From the NCBI GenBank assembly GCA_944474755.1, contig OX104115.1:51898648-51962647 (forward strand): a stretch of DNA of 64,000 nt, read 5' to 3'. Positions 37,050 through 49,000 of the stretch are shown in pieces; within the stretch, counting starts at the first letter, position 1; each line of letters opens with the position of its first letter. The DNA comes from Limnoperna fortunei. Taxonomy: Eukaryota > Mollusca > Bivalvia > Mytilida > Modiolidae. The notes under the pieces were generated by a model. The model worked only from the letters and a program-made list of their open reading frames with translations, was not told the DNA's origin and did no database searches. A program made the position numbers and the translations under genes.

Positions 37050-40000
37050 ATGAATCTAACAATATTAAGTCAAATAAGACGATTTATTTTTATTTCACTA
37101 TTAGGATTAATAGTTTCTCCTTCAGTTTATTGTGACGGTAAGTATAAGAAAATAATGTATATCGCTTATTTCCATTGCTAGATACATGTATAAAACATCA
37201 TTCAATTTTACAGTTTCATCGCGCAAATTTGCTTAATAAAGCTCGTTATCGTCTCACTATTTTCAGGTTAATAGTTGTTATTTTCTTGGCACTGTTAACA
37301 TACAGGGCTGATGCAAGTTAGCCGCAAATATAAGCATATACATATAACGAATTAATTATTCGTTTAAGCGAATGAGATACTAGTTGTGTTCGATTTATTG
37401 TCTAGAATGTCTGGCCCTCAAAATATTGCGAATGATTCATAGAATGCAAAATGTGTAGAATATTAAGATTCATCATCCAGAAAATGTTGCCGATACTTTC
37501 ACGGATAAACATAATCGCACATCTTTTAGTAGCAAAGGAGACTTATACAATAGTTGCTTATAGAGGGCATTGTCATGAAATCTTGACTTAACAAGGGAGA
37601 GTGGTATTGCCTGAAACATTGATAATGCCCGAGCCAAAGGCAAGGGCATTATCAATGTTAAAGGCAATACCACTGTCCCGAATGCTGTCAAGTATCATGA
37701 CAATGCCAGCTATATAAGCAACTATTTTATTTATTTCATTGACGAATTACAAAACCATGTGCTTAAGACTGTTGTATTTATTTGTAGCTGCTTGCTGTAT
37801 GATTTGAAAGTGGGCCTCGTGATATATCATTGTTTGGCGTTTTCAGGCAATACACAATTAGTTTTCCAAACTTTATGACATATTTTCTTCATTTGGGTTG
37901 TACATGTACATATATTTATTTATATAAATTACAAATAAACAGTTTTATGTTGCTTGCTACTGGAGAGGGCGTGATAATGCCATCATGTCAAATTACTGCA
38001 GATTAATTAATACAGGCTGACCGTGTTTTATCCAATTGAAACAAACATAATTTAACTGATATGAAATAAGTAAATGTATAATATGCCACCTATCAAAAAT
38101 GAATTTAAAGACTGATAAGTTATTGTTAGATACAATGTAAATTTTAAAAGAATTTTCTCTATGTGAACGTCATTTGAAAATGTTAAAGCACATTGACAGA
38201 GAATCGTGTAATGTATATTTGTTTAACTTAAAAAATACTTATATTCTACACTTAAATTAATTAGAGAATCCATGTGATACCACAAATTTTTTGGACGATT
38301 GGCAAAGATCGGCAGCGTTTGCTACGGATACACTACCAATTTGTGACAATTTTTTACTGGAAGGATGGTACAGAGTAACGAGTGGGGCTGGAGAGCGCAT
38401 GCCGACAGAGTGCCCGGTTGGTGGATTTAGATGCAACACGGATCAACCTATTTATCTAAGCACGGGTAAGAATTACTAATCCAATAAATGATACTTCTCA
38501 AAGAGATGAGTTTAACAAGCCCCAATTCGTTTGTTTAGCTATGTTTGTTTATGCAATTCACAATAATTACGCTACTATTTTAAATTCCGAACATTAGTTT
38601 AATTCTACATTTTCCTTTGATAGGGTGGTATTGTTTACTATATAAATATAAATTTAATATATCAGTCTTAATAAATAAAAGTAAAGTTATTTTAAAACAA
38701 AAAATACTTGGTAATTGGTTATGATAGAACTTACGTCAATGACTTAAAATCAGATTTTAAAAACACCGGAAGACCAAATATGTAAAAGGTTTACTTAATG
38801 GTTTACATTATATTGGTGTTGGTCGGAGGACATGCTTTTCAACGGACGGATGTTATTCAATGGGAAGTAATTGTGCTCCTCTCCTTGCAGACCTGATTTT
38901 GAACTCTTGTATGCAGGTCTGCTGAAGAAGAGAGAAAAAACATTGACCCAGACCTTTAAATTTCACATTCCGCTATATCGATAACATATTGTCCCTGACA
39001 AATTTGGGGACTATTCGGATAATATTTACTCTAGCTTGAAATTAAAGACTACAACAATACACTTAGGTCGGCCTCTCTTACTAAAGACCTATTTCAATAA
39101 ACAAACTCAGGAAACTCTACGACAAACGTGATGACTTCAGCGTTCCCATTGTCAACTTCCCTTTTATCGATAAGAACATTACAGAAGATCCTACGTGCAG
39201 TGTGAATTTCTAGCGTTATGCTAGATCCTAGGTTTGGTATTCCGATTTTATAGACTAGACTACTCAACAACTTGAACAAGCTACCTAGGATTATGCTTAT
39301 CCTTCATAAATTATATGGTCTTGACATTATAGCTAGTGTATACTGCTTATTCGTCCTGAGTACATGAGTGCACTTATGGTGTATGTATGGTCCAGCTTAC
39401 TCACTTTCTGTTTGTGTGATGTTGGTTTTTGTTTGGTGTTATGTATGTTTGTCTTAATCTAGACTGTAATCGTCACCTTGACTTTTAGATCTTATTGTCT
39501 AGCATTTAACGATCGAAGTGTTTTCATGATATATGAGTATGTGAGTATATTAAGTAAAACACAAAAAATGAGTATCATTACCAATACAGATGGCTTGGCA
39601 CACGGTGAGGACGTCTATCCAGCCGTAGGAAATACAGTCAATAGAACAGCATATGCTTCCAACTACGACGGTAATTGTCAACACAGATCATATTCAATCA
39701 AGATTAAAAATTGTGGCGGTTACTTTGTATATCATTTGGTGCCGATATATGGAGGATGTTCATCTGCATACTGTTTTGGTAAGTTATACAATGTTTACTT
39801 ATTGATATTGGTGGTTTCGCAAACTTAAAGATTACTTTGTAGTCTAGATAAATAGTAATTCAAACAGTAGTAAGGAACAAATGAAAACGAATCAAAACGA
39901 ATTCCTTCTATATATAGTCTTGTCCGTCCATTCTGAAAACAGCCTAGTATGTCTTTTGCAAAATATCAAACTTGTAAATAAATACAACTAACCTTACACA

Positions 40001-43000
40001 CTTCACTTCTTTGTAAACCCTGACATTATATCTACTAATTTTAGGAGATCAACTACCATGTGAAAATGGAACGCGGTCAGAAAATGGTTTCACTCCAGGA
40101 TGTGCAAGTAAGTATTGCACAGTGATACAGATAATCTATATTTGCATTTATTAGTAGATGTAGGTTTTAATTTAATTCAAAATATTTTATTGCTCTAATA
40201 TTAATGCTATATATTAATTAAATATAAATAAACTTGATTGTCTGTTTATATTAGCTTTATGCATAGACAATATTAATTTAAAACTGTGCGTTTGTTTTAA
40301 CGATTTACGCTCAATATCTGTAAAGTGTAATAATAAACGCTGAAGACAATTTTTCTTTCATATTAAATTACATTGCTAAATTCTTATTTTATTTAGGATC
40401 AGTCTATTTAACCTGATGTCAGTGTTGCTATTATAAATATTAAGGTATTGATACAAAGTGCAACACCGTTTGTCCTTTAGACACAAGTTTTCATAGAAAA
40501 AGAAAACGCCAGTGTTACATACCGTTTAAACAATTCCTAAATTTTATGATAGAGAAAACAAAATTAAAATAATGTGTATGATGTGTATGTGTATATTTTA
40601 TGTTAATTTCAATAAGTCTAAATCTAGGCAAGCACGCTACAAAATATGCTTATTAGTAATTTCAAAAACAGTAATAATTATGTATTCTTCATTAGCATAT
40701 CCAGACGTGATAGTATCACCTTACGTCAAAGTAAGTCTGCATGAAACAACGGGCAAAAATAAGTTTAATGTCAGTATGGTTTATAGCAGAGCATCTTTTG
40801 AATGTCATGCGGATGACTTAAAAGACAGCTTTACATATACAACCAGATGGCATGTAAATGATATTGAAATGAAGAAAGCAAAAGTAGAAGGTTTGAGTAA
40901 ATCCGATGTGCAAGCAGGTCATGGACGGATGCTAGAAGAACACTGGTCTTCTGAATTCAAACCAAACATGCTTGTAAAATGTACCATGCAAATAGGCGGT
41001 GATGCATTCGGTACGAAAAGTCCGCAACATTACTCAGAAAACTTCTTTGCAGGCTTAAAGGTATGCTTTCGATAGGTATAGTTTAAATGTTTTTTATGCC
41101 GTAGAATATTTTTTTCAACTACGACACGATATGACTTTGCATTCCCAGTTACATAACACGTTATATTAGATGCAGTTAACAAACAATGTCCACGCTTGAC
41201 CCATGAAGCCAAACTTAAAATGTCTTTAGTTACCGCAAAAACGTATAATTTATAATTGAGCATGACCAAATAATTGCATGTTCATTTAAGATTTTATTAA
41301 CTATCGAAATGAAAAAAAATCTATAAAGAAATATGCATTATAATATGCAAATCATTAGATTATATTATTATGATTCCAGTGCCAGTGCCTAATGGAATAA
41401 CTATAGTTTATATTAGCCAAATTTAAAATTATCGATCTGCTTTCCAATATTAATGTCGTACCACAAATCAGTGAATGTACATATAGAATTAGATAGTAGA
41501 CGCAAAATGTGTTTTTTCGATCCATAGTTTTTAGTTTAAAGTTGTTGCTCTTAGTTTGTTGCAAATGATGTCAACTAAATACAATGTATATAAAGGGTAA
41601 TGCACGTCAAATGTTTGTGTTGGGCCGCCAAAATGTGTTATAAATTATTATTATAAAAATAAAAATATTGTGCAACATGTCCATTTGTAAACGTCACCAT
41701 TAACAATGAGCCATTCACGTTAGATTCGTGTCGGAAGACATCATTTCACAGCTCTTGTCGTTTCAGATCGATAATACCTTAAGTTATGAAGTGGCGGAAG
41801 GCGAAGACTTAAAAGTTCCAGTTCAATTAACTATACCTTTAACATGTTCTTGGCCAGCGTCAGCGTGAGTATTTATTATGTTTCGGGTTGTTTTCTATGT
41901 CTTGTATTTTTTTGAAGTTGGGTCGTTTTGTTTAGTGTTTTGTTTTGTTTTATTTGGTATAGTTTTGTCTTGTTTTGCAAAAGAAAACACTCAATGTAAG
42001 ACATCGTCTAGCAATTGGTTAATTTCGAAAAAAATTACTGTCGTTCGTGTTTAGGTAAAATGCAGATGTTAAAAGGGGCCTTATAGTAGATGTATAAACT
42101 CTCCTATTGGGTGTAATTGGCACTAATCTTGTATGTTCTCTCGGTAATGATTTGACTTGTTATCAGTTGGGTAATAAACACACGGTATATGATTCAAGGA
42201 CTGGGTTGTTAGAGTGTGAATGATGCGTAATATTTAAAATTATTATGTTTACTGTAGATCTTGCACATCTATTTTATTATCATCATATTTATCTAAATAC
42301 AATTTTACTTTATCCAGTTCTGAAACGACGAAGACACATATAAAAAACAATGTCTGTCTATTAGTTCTGTTAAATGGAATACCATCATATCAAAAAGACA
42401 ACAAAAATTGTGTAAATGGAATATCAAAAGACGGAATCATTTTCAAATCGGAAACGTGTGGAATAAAGTTTTCCCATGCTAATTGGAACAAAGAGCAGGA
42501 TATAAAAGTTACAGGACAAGTTGATCAGCTTGTTAACATTCAAGACAGAATTGTGTTCCTCAGATTTTACAACTCGGACGAAGTAAAGCCAGTAGAGGAT
42601 CTAATATACTGGAAGAATATAAACCTTCCAGATATCAAGGTTGTTATATAATAATTTTAGTCAAATAATACATGTATATTAAGCTTATTCTTTCTTTTAT
42701 CGTTTTAGTCGCAGAAAGCATGCCAAAATTTGCTCTAAAGATAAGTAATTTTAACAAGCATTTCATGAAACAACTAATGCAATCTTACAATATGTTGAAC
42801 AATAACATTATATCCTGGAAATGTAAACTAGTCTGTTATTTTAAATAGTTTTTAAAATGTTAAATACAATGGTACAGCATCTATATTGCATTAAAATTGT
42901 TCGTAACAAAAACCTGCTAGAATACAATTACAGATAATGACAGAAAAACAACATGATTTAAAACATTAACATTAAGTGGGAGCTAGCTGTCACTTGTAGT

Positions 43001-46000
43001 GACTTTTTTCGAACGGAATGAGGTAAAATGCATTGAATTTCGTATGTATTGTTTTGAAAAGTATTTGTATTAACATATAGATTGTGGTTAGAGACAAAGA
43101 TAAGGTCACAATGGGAACAAGTTGTTATTCCCATAACGATCCTCATATGAGGACGTTCGACGGAAGGTATGTTCATATTTTGTCACATCTTGCATAATTA
43201 CGCAATGAAGACGGTAAACAGATTTTTTTCGTTTTCATATTTTAACCTTATAATCACAATTAAACATTTTTCCTCAATACGAAAATTCAATATCATGTCG
43301 GTACAGAAAATATATTTTCTGTAGTCTAAAGCTATGGATAAATGTGATCTACAGAATCAATTGCCAGTAACATTTAGTACAGTCTGAGAACAGCCAGCCA
43401 ACAATTAGATAAATAATAATTATTTTTAGAGGCTACATTCGTACTTCTGGCAAATATTTACAATTATTAACACATCAATTTACAACGTTGTAATTAAAAA
43501 CACCGCTGTTGTTCGCTTTTGATACTTGGATAGACTGTTTTACTTTTAAACCATTCACAGGTACTGGGAACTTCAGATTTACAATGGACTCACGGAAGGA
43601 GAGTACATCATGTACAAGCATGATCGTTTACCACTTCAGGTACGTGTTTATAATGATAGTGAATAAGAATTTTCATTGAATAATCCTGATGACTGCTATA
43701 TTATGGATTAAACAAAACACGATTTATAGTAAATAAATTTCATAAAAATACAAAAGTTAATAGAATTTACAACGCCAGACGCGAGTTTCGTCTAATCAAG
43801 ACTCACCAGTAAGTTTAACGAACACTTGAAGAAAAATCTTAACGTGTAGTAAATCTTTTTATAAAATTATTTCATTTTTCGCAAACACGGTCACTACCTT
43901 ATAATCTTATATTATTTTAACGTAAATCAGACATGTTTGCAGGAATAAAGATCCATGTTATAAGATGAGTGGTATTTTTAATGCCCAGCTATGTAAAAAG
44001 TCGACGAATCATCAACTTTTTAGAACGTTTTCTATATATCGCCATGTGACATTTATGACTAAGCTAGTTTTTTTGCACTTTAATGAATAAAAAACAAATC
44101 TGCAAGCTTCGCTGTTATCCATAGGCGAATAGGAAAACACAAAATTCACAAAGGAGTGGGTCTCATTTATTGAAATGCATAATTTGTTTTCAGATAAATG
44201 CTTACTTTAAAAGCTGCTACGGTACAGTTCTTTGTAATTGTGGCATTGCTGTTAGAAGTGCGGAAAGCATTTTTGTTGCAAATTATTGTGAAACAACATA
44301 TAAAGGTGAAAGAAGAGTAAATCGTTATATGATGCAAAGACTATGTGATGACCAAAGTCTAATAATTGAAAAGACCAGCACATCATATACGGTAATTATA
44401 TACATATAAAGTAGTATATTATCTATTATTTGTAATTACCGAAATTAAGCAAAAAGGACAATATCAACAGGTGTTTCGATTATATGTTAGTTAAAAAAAT
44501 TCTTAATTCTATTAATTACGTTTTCTTAGAATAAGAAGACATATACATGGAGACTTTAAGAAATATAACATGTTTATTTGCAGTACTCGATTTTGGTTCG
44601 GTCGTTTTTAAACTATACAATATTTCGACAATATCAATTTAAATTCATCCTTATTGGAAATATATATCTATTCTATCATTTTGGAACAAAAATACATCGC
44701 ATTGTTTCATACTAGATATGAATAAAAATACTTTTTATAATACTTTTGAATTTTCTTTATGTGACCTAATTTTATATTATTGTTTTCTATTTCCAATAAA
44801 GTTAATGTTAAACAAATTTGGCAAAAAATACAACTAGCATTTGCCGTTGACCAGACAAAATAGTTTAAATAAATATTTTGAATCATTATGACCTGAACTA
44901 AGAAACAAAGTTTTGCACAGTCGCATATGAAAAACAAAAGTTTATATTAAGATTGCATGGATATAACCAAATATAATGGAAGTCTAAACCACTCTTAAAT
45001 TTACACATGTAATTGCTTTTGAATTCATAATTACAATTTGTATTCATACCGGATCTGGCTTAAAACAAGAGTAATGATGTCTTTATTAACAACTAAATAA
45101 CAGTCAGCTTTTGGGTAGGTGTATTTGCATAAAAGCCATTAATCGATTGACGAAAATATAATGAACACAAATTTGTCAGGGTTTGACGAACATTTAGAGA
45201 TGCCCGCTCGATTGGTTGTTATCAGGTTATCATAAAGATGACATTTTCAGAATGTAATGCTTCTTGCCACTTACAAACCTTTGCACATAGACCTCGATAA
45301 AAAGGATGCGCTTTGAAGATGTTCAAAAACAAATTTTTTGATCAACAAATCGCACTTGTATGTAGTAGCAGTAAAAACCTTCTGCTCAAGTTCATCCCAT
45401 TTCTTTCATTTTTTGTATTCTTTAATATCTTGTTCTCGCCCATTATTCCTAAAGTATTGCTTTTTGGTCAAATATTTGACAACACTCTTTATAGACAGGT
45501 AAAGACGGTATGAAAACAACAATTTAGAGGTCCGTTGAAAGCAACATCATAAACTTTTCACGTTTTCAAATTTAGCTTTATATTATAGATAACCTTGCCT
45601 ACAGGAACCAAAGTAACTTTTCGATATGGAGATTCTTGGATAGATGGAATCGATATTAGTCCTTCTATATTAGATGCGAAACTAACTAAAGGATTGTGTG
45701 GTATTTATAACAAAGACCAAAGTGACGATTTTATGCCTAGAACAGCGCTCATTCCGGTAGCATCAGAGAAGGCTTTCGCAGAAACATGGCAGTAAGTTTT
45801 TAACAAAGGACTCTACGAAAATATATTTTAAAAAGTTAACAAACAGCTGAAATAACGTTAAAAGGGGCGTTGACTGCTGCAATATTGATCTAATTGTAAC
45901 GACAGAAGGCTTGTATTTCTTGGTTTGTTTGTTTTTCGACCAGCGAGCAGTATTTCAGCTATACTCAGAACGAGAAAAAAGGATTTGGTAAGGGAGGAAA

Positions 46001-49000
46001 TTGTAGCAATTCGTTGCGGATACAACGAGCTTACTCTATTCTTTAGAGTGCAAGGAGCGTAGTAAAACCTCAGCGAAAAAAGCAAATTCATAGGTGTCCG
46101 ACAATGATACCACATAAGTGGCAATATGTTTGCAAAATCACAAATATTTCATACCAATTTGTTTTAATATGGCAAGGAATTATAACAAATTTGGAAAACT
46201 CTGTATTACACGTTATCAATCATATATGCATGACGCTTGTGGACGGAAAGGTCTATTTTAACCATACAGCTGATCCTTTTAGTCAATAAACGCTTATATC
46301 TTAACAATTGTATGTTTAATAAAATACAATTTTTACCAGGGTAAAAGGTGCATTTGCAGATGACACACTGTTTGATCCAGATGGTAAAATAAAACAGACT
46401 GAATACTTCGGCCAACAATACTGTAGATGTGTATCCCCAGACGATAAATACCCACACGGAAGTCCTGAATTTAATTGCAAACTAACTGCTGCAATGGAAA
46501 CTTGTCGCCAGTCTAAAATAACAGAAGGTGTTTTTACAGCTTCATGTACCAATCGAGCTAAACGAACTACAACTAACGAATATGAAGAGGATGATGAAAA
46601 GCCACCCTCATTTCCTTTGATAGCAGATGATTCTTCTCCTGCAATTGTAAGCGTCCAGTAATTTCGTTGCGTACCCTTTTCATTTTCGTTTTACATTAAA
46701 AGGAAAATGATAACGACTTTTATCAACTGATTGGTTTAGCACTTATTTTCAACGGTAAAGTTTGCACATGATATTTTTAGATTTAATTTTCATTATGGAA
46801 GATATTAGAAAATCGTTCTGTTTACAGTTACATCTGTATCTAATTTTGTGTACATCTTTAGACTACAGAACAGTGGAAAAATGGTTGGACAGAGGAATTG
46901 GCAAGAGAACACTGTACCACGAAATTTACGAGTGCTCCAGCTTACAATATTTGTACAGAGTATGCACCACTTGTGGATACAGCGCCATATATATCGGGCT
47001 GCATTGCTGATATTAAGGTATCTTATTCGTTCAATGGCATTAATTATATAATTGTAATTTTAAACGGTTTATCTTCTTTTGAACATCATGTACAATATTT
47101 ACGCTTGAACTTATCTTTAATCATAAGTACTCCGGCATTTCTTAATTTTTACAGAGCACAGGAGGAGACGACTGGTTAAAAGTGACTATAAGAAATTATG
47201 CTAGCGCATGTGTGCAAGAAGCAAGTAAAATGGAAATTTTAACTGTCACAAACAGCACTAATTCTACAGGTTCAGAAAAACCTATTTTGTCAATCATTAA
47301 AGAGACGACTTGTCCAGATAATTGCTCGGGCAATGGCATATGTTCAGAAGGTATGATAAGAGTTTCAGAATGCAAGGCTGCACCAAAAAATATATTAACC
47401 CAGAAAATAATTTTTTAAAAAGATAAGACAAATTCAAAACACACATTGAAAAGAAAAATATTGACATAAACGTCTTCTAACCCCTGATCAACTCGAATGA
47501 CGAGGCAGTTAGGAAATATTAGACACTTGTTTTTTACTTGATGTGATATTCAGTGTAGGCATCCCACCCAGGAGGCAGAAATGGTGACGGTGAGACAAGG
47601 TGAAATTTCACGAATATCAATGGTTATAGGTGTTATCCAAAGACTTGTTTTCAAAACCTCAACAATAAAGAAAGATTTATTGATTGACTCCGATCCGCCA
47701 CCGACAAATTCGCTGGAAATTTAAACAGTGTAATACATGGTATATATGGTTTAAACGTTTCAAATGATAAAATATTATCTACTAGTATGTTATGTATAAG
47801 AATTATGTGTGTTGTTTTATAGGGGAATGCCAGTGTTTTTCTGGCTATTATGGAGAACTGTGTTCGGTAGTGTTATCCCAAGCTCCTTATGTGGAAAAGG
47901 ATGCCTTTGAGGGTTTATGTGACTCCAAGAAGAAACCATGCAGAACATTTGTTATTCCTGGAAGAGACTTTGTCAAAGAATCAAGCCTGATGTGCAAGTT
48001 TACTTCGTTTGATGTAAGTGTTTATGTTTCAAAAGTACGCATCTATACAATGAATAAAAACGTATTATTAGGCTAGCGGAAAACTAGCATAAAATTTTAG
48101 TTGAGGTCTGGTTATCAATATCAGATATTGTTAATTGCATAAACCCTCTAAAGAGAAAGTACATAAGGAGAAAACAAAACAAAGAAACGAAACTATATTT
48201 TATTATATTTTGATTTGCTTTGTAAGCTGACTCTGATGGCCGATTCAATTGAAGCAATCCAGGTTATACGAAATAAATTGCATTGTCACATAACGCTAAA
48301 ATGCAAATAGTTCCATGATATCATAGATGATTTCTCCGTTAAAATTGTCAATGATCATTGTTAAAATAAAATAAAAAGAACATTTCACATTTCTAAGCAG
48401 GCTATATCATATAACATTTGAAATAATTTTTTTTTAAGTTATTTGATTTGTACGCTAACTTTTAAAGACAATTTTGAGTTGCCGTTATCAGACAATGGAT
48501 CTATAGTGATTCGCACAAAAATAATCATCATCAAACATCTTAACAGATGTGGTAGATTTTTTTCTAATTTAATAAGGCAATTGAAATTCATGACTTGTCA
48601 TCAGCTGTATACATTCATTAATAACATTTTAATAACACAGCTCAAATCAAATGGTACCAGTACGACATTAGTTGAAGATAATACATTTATCCATGGTGGT
48701 ATATACAGCAGTTCATTTTTAATGTACTGTAAATTGCCTGAGTCGAGGAAGAAGAGATCAATTCAGTTTGAAGTCATAGCTACAGGATATCGTATATCGG
48801 TCTCAAACAATGGAAATAACTACACCCAGCCATTGACAACACTAGTTTATGATTCACTGTGCTACGAGTGCAACATTACTTCTATGACGTGCCTCAAAAA
48901 GGTAATTGTTTTAAATATAAGTTTGACTTTAACTAATGTTTTGGTAAAGAATTGTATTTGTCCTTCATCATTAAAGTAGTATATTATTAAAGATATTTTA

